A stretch of 64,000 bases of DNA from Adiantum capillus-veneris (Eukaryota; Streptophyta; Polypodiopsida; Polypodiales; Pteridaceae): assembly GCA_014529385.2 (NCBI GenBank), contig CM043970.1:40541279-40605278 (forward strand), in the 5' to 3' direction. The notes under the pieces are model-generated. The model worked only from the letters and a program-made list of their open reading frames with translations, had not been told where the DNA came from and did no database searches. Made by a program: the position numbers and the translations under genes. The first letter of the stretch is position 1, and every line of letters starts with the position of its first letter. This document shows, piece by piece, positions 1-10,405 of the stretch.

Positions 1-42
1 TAACTTCATCACTTAAAATAAAACATTTCAATCACAATGCTC

Positions 43-214
43 ACATTGCACTACATTGATTTATCTAAAGTGAAAGATTTGGCTTTCACAGATTATGATA
101 ATCAATCATCTTAATCACTTATTTAAAAAAATACAAATAAATCACATCATTTGACATTGCACTATATCGATTTATCTAAAGTGAAATCTTACAACTTTCA
201 CACATTATGATAAT
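43..214. repeat. Degenerate direct repeat, about 60-bp unit
   Basis: Two similar blocks lie at about 43-103 and 154-214. Both run from CATTGCACTA through TTTATCTAAAGTGAAA to CACANATTATGATAAT, and a weaker third echo starts near 271. The surrounding 1-840 is very AT-rich and shows no coding signal. Confidence 0.5.
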
Positions 215-2040
215 TGATAATATTAATCAAGCCTTGCAATTGATTCTCACTGTAGCATGATAATTAATTGTAGACATTGACAATTTCCATATCTATCTGA
301 AGTGCAAAACATGAAGTTCTCACACTCCACGATCTTTGAGCGCTTATCTATCTGCAATTGCTGCACATGTACAATTATACAATATGATATACGTAGAAAT
401 CCAAATAGCGATAATTAAATATCGATGTATTTGTACATGAGATTCCTAAATTTTAATTCTAGTGAGAGCATATGTGATGACTCTACACATGACAAAAAGA
501 TATCTACCTATGTTCACTTTGAGATGAGAAAATATTTGCACGTCAAAATCGAACACTGCTCTATACACAATGGAAGTCTCTAAATTTTATCACTAATTCA
601 CTTCCACATGTTAGTAGACTGAGCACATAGCAAGTGACTCCCATAAAATAAACACCTTGTATGAGTGAGAGTCTAAGCTCTACACAACATAGAAAGCTTA
701 CAGAATTTGACCCTTTAAAAAAAAATCAATCAAATTTTAATAAAAATTTAAATTGATTTTAAATAAATATAATTTTAAACTATTTACTATATTTTATATG
801 ATTTCAAAACCATAATTTTTTTTCCAATTTCTCACATGGATTACCTTTTGTAATGAATAATGGCCTCAACAAGGCGCGTTGCCACTATATAAAGATTTTT
901 TTTCGATCAGTGTATTCTTCGATCGAAAAATTCTTTGTACAAAGTTTATTTGGATTGAAAATCTTGGAAAAAATATGGATGTCGATTTTGTTGACATGGC
1001 ACTATATAAAACGACCGTATAATTTGGGTCAACAAATAATACACACATTTTTGGCATATTATTTGTCTCTCAAATAACAAATAGTGCTACTTAGGGCTTC
1101 ACTTCTTTTCAAATGTCCTTTCATATGTTAGTAGAGACTCCATAGGCGCTCCCATATATACACATAGTTTGACCAAAACCCATCCAAATTAAGACCAATT
1201 TGAAAAAAAAAAATTGATGTAAAACTTGGGGAAAGCCTTTCTCTTTTTCATATGTACAAGCAAGGAATTGCAACGCATAGTCTACCCTCGACTAGTTGTA
1301 CCCTAGGGAATTGCACACAACATAACTGCCATACCTCAAACCAAGATGAAGAGAGGTAAATATGTAGAGCTAAGAACCCACTTTCATCAGCCCATTGAGA
1401 AGATCTCGCAAGGCAAGAGGGTCATCCCTACGTCAAAACCCCCACCCTTCAGTGCAGATTGCAATAACACAAAGTTTCTTCTTCACAGCTGAATATCCCT
1501 CCTCACTCACAACCCCAAGCTTAAAAAAACTCAATTTTTCTTCATATGTTTTAAGCACTTACTCACTCTTTGAAGTTTTGATACTTCTATGTACAAAAAC
1601 AACAAAACTATGTACCCCACATAGTTGGTCTACATGCATAGAGAGAGATGGCACACACCACCTTTGTACACTTTGTACAAGCACGCTTTATTTACATCCA
1701 AGGAGTCCAAAATCATCAAAAAACATCTCTAAAGACTTTGGGGTGGCCCATATCATTCCTCAAAAACTCATCACAACGTCATCTTAGAAACCCCTTGTTA
1801 CTACACATTAATCCTTCAAAGAAATCCTTAATACATTTGTTGAAAACTTCAATCACTTCATCATAACTCAAGATCACATGAACCCATACAAGAAGATAAG
1901 TCAAGCAGGTATCACTAATCAATGTCACTGAGATGCATCATGAATACAACATTCTTTCTCAAATAGCATGCATAAATGCGTGCATGATGCATGACTAACC
2001 TGACTAGTATCAGGCTTCAGGTCATCCCCACAACCTTAGG
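215..2040. other. AT-rich stretch without a supportable gene
   Basis: Open frames here are short, overlap on both strands and show no recognisable domain. I see no splice-linked exons, tRNA cloverleaf or LTR pair. Poly-A/T runs and low-complexity DNA dominate near 720-840. Confidence 0.4.
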
Positions 2041-2053
2041 AGCTCTGATACCA
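2041..2053 (-). other. Antisense copia-type primer-binding site (relic)
   Basis: The minus strand reads TGGTATCAGAGCT, the usual complement of the 3' end of initiator tRNA-Met used by plant copia and some gypsy elements. The DNA just to the right begins TGAGAG at 2056, so on the minus strand an LTR would end in CTCTCA two bases before this site. No second LTR or coding domain was found nearby, so it is probably the stump of a decayed element. The motif is seen; the LTR assignment is inference. Confidence 0.4.
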
Positions 2054-2055
2054 GG

Positions 2056-4852
2056 TGAGAGATACCCCTCCCCAGGGGTCTATGTGCACAATACACAATT
2101 TAGATTTTTATATAACTTTCAATATACATCAAAGTGGTGGAAGTGTCTGCATAGGGGAGGAGTTCTCAATGCGCGACCTAGCATGTAGTTTAGGTCATGA
2201 GTTGGAATGTATCCAGAGGTACCTAGAGACTACTACTACCTCTGAATGGGTGATATGGATGAAAGCATAGTCAAGAAAAATAACATTGTGGAGGGTGAAT
2301 ATATGTGTACATTGCATTGTGGGAATAGAGAGAGGGAGAGAATAGTGGAGGATGAAATAGAGTGCATAGAGACATGGGAGAATGACAAAAGAGAATATCT
2401 AAATGCCCCATCTAAATGAAATAGGAAACCATGTATTAATGTAATAATAAAATCTAGGTATACCATAGCATAAAAAATATAAAAATGACTAGAAAAGTAT
2501 CGGACCGTGTATATGGATCAGCTGATCTACTTATCCACTTCCACTCTTCTACAAACACATAGAACTTCACTTAGCTGAAAGAGAGCTAGAACACCTCCAA
2601 CCTACTTGAGCTAAACATAGGTTGAGGCCGCTTTGCCTCTCTCCATGAATATGAGCTCTAAAAGAATTTAAAATAAAAGCAAGTGGTAGGGTATCAACAT
2701 CAATCATACCATTTTAGGTGCCACACCTCTTTGATGCCCACCATCAACTGTTTAGGAAAATCCAAGTCAAGATCCTCGACGCATTAGCCGTGTAGGTCCT
2801 TCAACCCCCGACACACTAACCGTGTATATGAGCCTAACAAAAAAAAAGATGTAGGCAACACTCTGAATTCAACAAAGCCCTAGGTCATTGACCCTTTTAT
2901 CTAAGGCAAAGTGATGTAGATGATCATAGTATTGTAGCGACGCTACCATGATAAGCATAACATATGAGTCCAATCACAATAGCATCTTCCATATGTACAA
3001 ACGATCCTTTCCAAGCAGTCAGACTGTACAAGATCTCTATTCTTCTACGCCCTCCATAAACCATCAAAACCACTTCTTATTCCAAATCAAAACCACTTCA
3101 TAATCCAATCACATCACAAGGGTGAGTACTCCACCCAACTCAGGGTGATGCACATCCAATCCTGCAAAACCACTCTTAGCACATAACATGGTTGCAAAAT
3201 TTTTGGCAGAACAACCATATCCAAAAAGAAATCCAAGAGCCACACCTGCTTCCACTATCAATCTCACAACCATAATCCATGAGGGATCTCATCCCTTGAC
3301 CATAAACCATATTTCATACTGAACTTACTCTCACTTGGAGTTTGACATATCCACTGCCATCAAACTGAGCCCACACAGGCCCTTAAGACATGTACTTGTT
3401 ATGCATAAAATAAGCTGGAAAAGAAGCTAAACATGATATCAAGATCCAAATTTGACAATACCCAATCATGCATAAGTGATGCACGATGATTCCACCTCAC
3501 CCCTCTAGCACATAGAGCTAGTGATGACCTAGAAGTGTGGAAAGCAACGTACACATGCACATGAGGCATCCATATCTATCCAGGCGGTTCCATACATCAT
3601 ATGGAATCATTCCATCAACATAAACATGATGCAAAACAGCCCCGTCATTTTGATCAACCATAAACCATAACATCACATAAATGCAAAAAACAACTTTTTA
3701 CAATTTTCAGAAGCATGTATAACACGCAAATGAAAGTATTCAACCTCAAACCAATGTATCAAGCTCAGTCTCATAATATATAGTAACACCTTATCTCATC
3801 ACTTTTCCCATACGAAACTCTTGCAACAAATGGTAACACGATCAAAAGAAAGCCACTTTATTCATATCTACCTGCATAGTTCGGATTGGATAACCATATA
3901 CCTCCATATAAGTTTATGGACATCAAATAATTGCAATCAAATCACCAAAACAAACCATAATTATATATGAACAACTCGTCCAAGTCATGACGTCATATGG
4001 TATTCCCCCTTGGTAGGACCCCTACATGCGTAGGTAAAGTACATGGAATAGTTAATAACCCACACTCATGAAGTGATATCGGAGATCTCAATACATTTAT
4101 CATGAAGTTTAATCAAGAATTTTTTTGGCTAAGTGGGTTTGATTATCCAATGAATCTATATAGTGGTTCTTCGAGGAGCTTACGGTCCAAAATTTTGACC
4201 AAGTGTAGTGGGCAGCAAGCTGTTCTTTGACCATAACTCGTAGCTCATGCAATATTTTCACATGACACCTAAAAGATAAAATGTTCTAAATGATGTGTTT
4301 TATCTCGGGTTAAAGGGTTTGAACAGATTCATAGGGGTTTGTGAGATATGACCAAAACAGTGTTCCTACCGCCTACGTGACGTGAAACGAAAAGCGTTTT
4401 TTATGTACACACATGACCATAAAAGCATTGTGTGCATAAATCAGCATGAAAAACACGATGAAATAATCATGGAGTAACCTCGTACAAACCCGGTAAGTCC
4501 ATACATATCCTCGTATACAAAAAAGAAGCCACTGAATGGGTAGCTACTAAAAAACATCGTAGAGAGAGAAAGAGATGACGGCTATGGAGTTTAGAGCTTC
4601 GTACTGTGCTTTAGAATTGATTACGGACTATTGAAAGGCTTGTTGATTTTCCACAAGAGATCGTGGTGAGAGATATGTAGTGGTTTTCACCACGAAGCCA
4701 TCGGAGAGCGCACACACCGAGAAAAAAGAAGAAAAGATAGTAAGCTTCTTCTTCCGGCGAACAAAAGAGATCTTATGGAGATGGTGATCAAGAGTTTTCA
4801 CTACTCCATATAATAGATATGTATTTTTGTGTGATAGTAGATGCAACTGTCC
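2056..4852. other. Gene-poor stretch
   Basis: No ORF here carries a recognisable domain. The first few hundred bases may be LTR remains next to the antisense primer site. I see nothing else I can support. Confidence 0.35.
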
Positions 4853-5089
4853 CTCGAGGGGATCACCATTCAGTACCTTCTTATATAACGTGCGTTCGCA
4901 TGGTATTAAAAAAACTCCTCTTTTAACATTGCTGAATGAATAAAATGACCCCTTATTTTCCAAAATTGAATATAAAAACGCCTTATTTTAATGAATCTCT
5001 GTTAAATTGCCTAAAATTTTGGCATTTTAAAACCCCTCCTATCGAACTCACGTTATACATTAACATGATTACATAGTGCACCCCCCGAG
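4853..5089. mobile_element. MITE copy A, 237 bp, 8-bp TSD
   Basis: This segment is homologous along its length to 30,510-30,756. Its ends are terminal inverted repeats: the left reads CTCGAGGGGATCAC and the right reads GTGCACCCCCCGAG. The flanks form an 8-bp target duplication with one mismatch, AACTGTCC at 4845-4852 and AACTGTCT at 5090-5097. There is no transposase, so it is a non-autonomous DNA transposon. The 8-bp duplication suggests the hAT superfamily, although the TIR sequence alone does not prove it. An apparent minus-strand reading frame at 4628-4963 runs into this element and is not supported as a gene. Confidence 0.85.
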
Positions 5090-5097
5090 AACTGTCT

Positions 5098-5880
5098 GCA
5101 CCAAAAACTACGCACTACATGCCAATTTATAGGCACTGTGCCACGTTGGAGTGTTGCCCAAGCTAGCAGGTAGTGCTACCTTCTCTCTTGGAATAGTCCC
5201 CCAACTTTTTGGTAAATTTGCTAAAAACATGGCACAGCTTTTGGCAGTCAACTGTCCCACTTACCATTCCATTTTTATAGTAAAATCTGACTAACTGCAG
5301 AGTATCCTAGCAACTATTGTAACCGTGACTGACTCTATGCTGCACTCTTATGCTCGACATAAATTATGACCTTTTTGTAGTACCCAGACATATTTACGAT
5401 GTTGCCTTTTTATAAAATTAATATCCATAAAAATCCTATTTAATCCCTTTTTTTCTCCGGGTGGTTGCTTTTAAATTTGACGGTGGCTAAAAATAGCATT
5501 TTTATATTTAGGTCATCATAAAAAGCACATTGCTTTTCAAAAACATCGAAAAGCACGAAAAGTTAAAACTAGCATAAAAAGAAAATTTTAACAATATTGA
5601 ACCATAGCTTCTCTGGGACTTGTAGATTAAGGATCCGGCCTTGCTTCAAAAAGCACAAAAAAGCATGGAAAAGCTTTAAAAAAATAGATTTTTTTCAAAA
5701 CTAAACCAAACATCCGTCTGACCTACCGAAACACAAAACGGCCTTGCTTTTCACTTTAGAGCCTTACAAAAATGCCAAATAAGAATTCTAAACCAAAATT
5801 TTACGAAACAAACATAAGAATTTATTTTTCTTATTTTTAATAGAGACCTAAAAATTGAGGATCTTACATTATTGAAACTA
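5098..5880. other. Stretch without a supportable gene
   Basis: AT-rich DNA with A-runs and recurring AAAAAGCA/AAAGCAC words near 5,520-5,770. No coding or RNA signal was recognised. Confidence 0.35.
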
Positions 5881-5886
5881 GTAGTA

Positions 5887-6570
5887 TCTCATCTATGCTT
5901 GATATAATTTCAAATATGCTATCTAGCATGGAGTAATGCTAGGTAGAAAATCAACTATGCTAGGTGGCATACCTTCTATGTTATGTAGCATAGAACCTAT
6001 GTTATCTAGCATGTAAACTATGCTATCTAGCTTGTCAACTATACTAACCACCATGTTAACTATGCTATCTACCATGCCAACTATCCTATCTAGAACATGA
6101 TCTATGCTATGTAGCATGTTAACTATGCTATTCAACATGTGATCTTTTCTCTCTAGCATGTGAATTGTGCTACCTAGAAAGTCAACTATGGTACCCACCA
6201 TGTCAATCCTGCTATTTACCATGTCAACTATGGTACCCACTTTGCCAACTACGCTATTTAGAATACAAACTATGCTAATAATCATGTATCTAGCATGCCA
6301 ACTATACTTAAGTTACCATGTTTACTTTGATATGTGATATGTAAACTTTTATGTTATTCACCATGTCAACTATGCTATTTAGAGCACAAAGCGTGCTTTC
6401 TAGCATGTCAACTATGCTATCCGACATAGTAGCCATATTATCTACTATTTGCAGGATGCACATATTAACAAAAGCATAAAACATGCTATGTATCATACCT
6501 ATGTTCACTTGTATGCTATTTATTATATTCAACATGATAATTAGCACAAACATACTATTATCTCACATAA
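5887..6570. repeat. Degenerate minisatellite, about 21-bp unit
   Basis: The unit resembles AACTATGCTATCTAGCATGT and recurs about 30 times with substitutions and small indels. Because the unit is a multiple of three, the minus strand stays open over 5923-6285 and 6308-6553 and yields heptad-like peptides with recurring IV, ML and DS. These frames are best explained as by-products of the repeat, not genes. Confidence 0.8.
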
Positions 6571-6637
6571 TTTTGCTATCTACATGGATTAAGATTGAAC
6601 TTTTGCATTGTTTTTAGCACTTGCAATATGTTAACCA

Positions 6638-6987
6638 AGAGTTCTACTATGATGACTAGGATTTGCAGTAAACATATTAGCATGTCTTTCATGCTAATTA
6701 GGGTGTTCATACATTTAATTGGTATATTTGAGCTATCTAGCATATAAGACATGCCATTTCATGTCCAAATATGAACCGGTATATATCCAACTTCCTAAGT
6801 ATAATACACAACGAGTTTCTACTATGATGACTAGGATTTGCAGTAAACATATTAGCATGTCTTTCATGCTAATTAGGGTGTTCATACATTTAATTGGTAT
6901 ATTTGAGCTATCTAGCATATAAGACATGCCATTTCATGTCCAAATATGAACCGGTATATATCCAACTTCCTAAGTATAATACACAAC
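6638..6987. repeat. Tandem duplication, 175-bp unit, near identical
   Basis: The unit starting GAGTTCTACTATGATGACT at about 6639 is repeated from 6813 with one extra T near its start. Both copies end in TATAATACACAAC, at 6812 and 6987. The near-identity points to a recent duplication next to the older minisatellite. Confidence 0.9.
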
Positions 6988-7189
6988 TTTCTAACTAGCA
7001 TGTGCTATGTGAGAATAAGCATATATAGGAATATCCAACCTCCTAAGTATGTCACACAAGTTCCCAACTACCATATGCTAATCAAGATAAAATATATGAT
7101 GACCACTATTCTGCATGATTATAAAAAAAAAATGTGTTAATTGAGGCTGGTTAAGGAGATGCATAGGGTGTTTCTTGTAATTTAGATGT

Positions 7190-7410
7190 CACTTTGTGTG
7201 GCATAGGCCCACATAAATCGCTTTGAATCAAATCTAGAGGGTTTCCATGTAATGGAAAGGAAGTTTTCCTAGTTTTCTTGCACTAGATGCAATGCTCACA
7301 TAAACTAAAATCAGAATAGTTTAATGCAGATAAGTAGCCCAATTGTTGAAGTATTTTTAGTATTTTCTTCTCATATGGCCTAGCCAGCTATGCCACAACT
7401 CAGTAGAGGG
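7190..7410 (-). pseudogene. copia GAG-pre-integrase / integrase N-terminal relic
   Basis: The minus strand encodes LWHSWLGHM, then CEHC followed by a stop where the second half of the HHCC zinc finger lies, then LIQSDLCGPMP, the usual lead into the copia integrase core. The sequence then leaves the family, so the catalytic core, RT and RNase H are gone. Confidence 0.75.
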
Positions 7411-7821
7411 CTATTGGGCTACATAGATAGAAATCTCTTTGACTAAAGAGACATATAAAGAGTACAATGAGTCAAATTTGTGACCTTTTATGACAACCAA
7501 AATTTTCTTACGCACCATCCAGGAACCATTGCCAAAAACAGTAGTATAGCGTAGAGCATCAAGATGACCAATTAACACCAAACTCTTAGTCAGTTTAGAA
7601 ACACGTTTGACTCCATGAAGCATAAATTTAGTACCATTCGTCATGCATAACTTGAAATCTCCCATACCACATATATCAAGCTGATAGGAAGCTCCAAGAT
7701 TGACTGAACCATGTATAGTAGTATATGTGGAGAACCATTCCCTATGGAAGTTGGTACATGAATCAATGATCCAATTTTGTGCATAAGACTCATCAAAAGC
7801 CAATAAGGCATCTAGACTCAA
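7411..7821 (-). pseudogene. copia aspartic protease relic
   Basis: The minus-strand frame contains NWIIDSCTNFH where copia proteases have a WIIDSGA-type active site. The aspartate and serine remain but the glycine and the next residue are changed, which should abolish activity. The following residues (LGASYQLDICGMGDFKL, then a pre-integrase-like stretch ending near YSLYV) fit the usual order. It sits between the gag zinc knuckle and the GAG-pre-integrase segment, as expected for copia. Confidence 0.75.
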
Positions 7822-7959
7822 ATCAGAAGTGAAAAAAAATTATCACATCTCATGATTATTGCACATGAGGAAGAACCTCTCGAGGTGGAGATTGATCTCC
7901 TCTATCCTTACACTACTCGTGGAGCGTCAGACTTCATAATAGCTTTGCCCTTTTCACGC

Positions 7960-8756
7960 TGCAAAACCTGACAATATTTCTTTAAATGGCCTTTTTTACC
8001 GCAATGATAGCATGCTATATTTCTAAAATCATGGCCTTGACTCTTGCTAAATTGTGGAAATCTTTGCGATCCTGTGAACAATTGCAACTACAACTATGTC
8101 CACCTCTTTGCCTATGTCACTTGCCATATATGCATCTCCATGCCCACCACTATCAAGAGATGGACGTCTAATCTCTTCATTGAAAAATGCACTAGTAGCA
8201 TCATTGAACTTTAGTTTACTTCCTGGTACGGAGTTACTAATCATAGTATTAAATGTATCCCAAGAAGAAGACAAAGAGAATAACAAGAAAATGGCATTCA
8301 TTTCATCATCAAAACACAACCCTTTTGATGTTAGCTGAGAAAATGTGCTATTGAACTCATTCAAGTGTGCATTAACAATACTACCTTCTTTCATATTCAA
8401 ACGCATAAGTTTGTTCATCAAGAGAACTTTGCTAGAAGTAGTTTTTCCATCCCAAGATGTGCATAGAGAGTCCTAGAGCTCTTGTGCTGTAGTCTTGTCC
8501 ATAACCATGGTCTTGTCCATAACCATGAAGAATACAGTCTCATCAAGATGTAATCTAATCATGACGTACCATAGCCCAAGATCCAGCTCTTCCCATTGAT
8601 CATCGGTGTACGCATTCTCTCTATGATCTTTCAATGGCACTGCTAGGCCCTTGTTGACAAAGACATCAAGCATATATTGCTTCCAAATTGTAAATTTTTT
8701 CCATCGAGCTTCTTTATGTAGTAGTATTCCCTTTTTGAAGCACTACTGGCATCCAT
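7960..8756 (-). pseudogene. gag: copia gag relic with zinc knuckle
   Basis: The capsid-type polyprotein starts at an ATG ending at 8756 (MDASSASKREYYYIKKLDGK). A frameshift near 8690 is needed to reach the next block (LDVFVNKGLAV). The frame over 8047-8421 (NKLMRLNMKEGSIVNAHLNE) is a typical UBN2/Retrotran_gag_2 region. Downstream, positions 7971-8012 encode a CX2CX4HX4C knuckle (CYHCGKKGHLKKYC), which binds nucleic acid in intact elements. An 18-bp tandem duplication near 8491-8526 repeats VMDKT. Frameshifts and stops mean no full gag can be made. The family call is firm; activity is not expected. Confidence 0.85.
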
Positions 8757-10405
8757 AACTCAAAAGAAAATGATCAAAGGTTTATGGAAAAAATTATGGT
8801 GAGAATTTTGACAGAGTTTTCCATAGAATAGGAGCAAAAACTCAAGACAAAATGCGACAAAATCACTGGTTGTAAGCGCTCAAATGTGCCAAGAACACAT
8901 ATGGTAAACTCGCAAGAAAAATCTGGCAGAGTCTCCTCTATACGAGGAGCAAAGTCTCATATCCAACAGGACAAAATCAATGCATAAACTGAAAAAACTA
9001 ACCATTGGGCATAAAATTGACGTAACAAACTGTTATGTAACCGCCAACTGGACGTCAAAAGCAAAAGTGTTCGTCCAGACACATAGCTTATGACAAGGAT
9101 ACTTAAAGAGGGGTACTCCAATGCCAAAAATGGCTCCACACGAAGTACAATCAGGCAGTAACCGCAACTCCAACGTACATGAGAAATCATGCACAAAAGG
9201 GTGCCAAAAACTATTGCATGCAGTAGACAAATCCTTTTGAGGATATCTTCTCTCAAAAGAGTTGAGTGGCACTTTGCATGCTAAAAAAAAGGTATGCATC
9301 TGTCAACGCATAATCGTCCACAGAGAAACTGTTGCCAAAATGACTGCCAAAAATGCCTAAAAGACACTGTACATGTGCGTATCTAGAAACCTATAAACCT
9401 GTAAAACTCCACATGTAATGTCAATGGATAATGGCCTTGATTGGAAAGTGATCTACAATCGGATCTCCAACGCTAACACCACTTGTAGTTTCAATGCCAA
9501 ATCTATGCCTTCAAACAGTGTGCTTAGGAAATTGCCTCTCTTAAGAGACCGCTAACACAAAGAGTAGCTGCTCTCTGTGTCCCACTAATCAAGAAAAAGT
9601 ATGTCTTGCAGTGGGAATGGTGGACTCATGCAAAATCCATAGGTGTATGCATCAAGAAACCACAAAAGCATACATCCAAAGCTCTGCCTATGTTTGAGAA
9701 TGATGTCGATTTTGAAAAAGTGAATGTCAATTAAAGATGTCGAGAAGAACCAATGGCAATGAGAGGTGATGCCAAAAATTGAGAACAAGTAGACTCAATG
9801 ATGAGAAATTGAGTCGATGCCAAAAGGTAGAGTCGATGTCAAAGTAGATAGTACCTGAGATGGTGTCGATGTTAAAGCCAGATGTGCATACACACTCTGT
9901 GTGTGTTGATATTGGAGAACGGACGTCTTAGATTTGGACTTTTGAGATCTAGGAGAGGTGCTAGGGATGTGAGTTGCTTTGATTTTCCACCATAGGTAGT
10001 ATTAGTTTTGTTTTAGTGTTGATGGTGTGTGAGTGATTTGTGAGATGACAAAAGAAATATCTAGTCTATGTGAGGAAGTGAAGCATTTTTCTAATCATAA
10101 GGGTGGATGCATGGATAGGTGGCCCGGTTTTAACCGGTTGAAAGTTTCTTTTGGAGGCTTAAAATTTAGGGGGTATGAAACTGGTGTTATGGGCAAGAAT
10201 TGTTTGAATTAAATATTCGTGTGGAGGATACAAAATCTTAAAAATCATGTGGAGGATTCAAAAACACGTATGGAGCCCACGTCAAAACGAATGTTCAGTC
10301 GAATGTTTTCAAGACTGTGACTTCTCTGTATATTTGTGCCTTTCTCCTTCTGCGCCTTTCTCAGCTCGCTCTACAGTCCCCTGTGCACGCTGCTTATCCT
10401 TCGCT
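8757..10405. other. Stretch without a supportable gene
   Basis: This includes the presumed 5' leader of the minus-strand copia relic, but no primer-binding site or LTR was found. From about 9690 to 9870 the words GATGTCGAT and GATGCCAAA recur irregularly. No protein domain or RNA gene was recognised. Confidence 0.35.

Larger units (their letters stand above)
7190..8756 (-). mobile_element. Ty1/copia relic: gag, protease and pre-integrase
   Basis: On the minus strand, in order, lie a copia gag, a CCHC zinc knuckle, a decayed aspartic protease and a GAG-pre-integrase segment. The last breaks off near 7190, at the start of the integrase core. No LTR, RT or RNase H was found. The order matches the 5' half of a copia polyprotein. 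Frames shift several times and stops interrupt it, so the copy is dead. A piece of its gag recurs without visible change at 15,446-15,764. Confidence 0.85.

Noticed and set aside
4628-4963. Minus-strand 111-codon frame as a gene
   Set aside because: It starts inside MITE copy A and crosses the element border, with no domain or splice support.
5923-6285. 120-residue coiled-coil-like protein
   Set aside because: It is the translation of a degenerate 21-bp minisatellite and has no other coding evidence.
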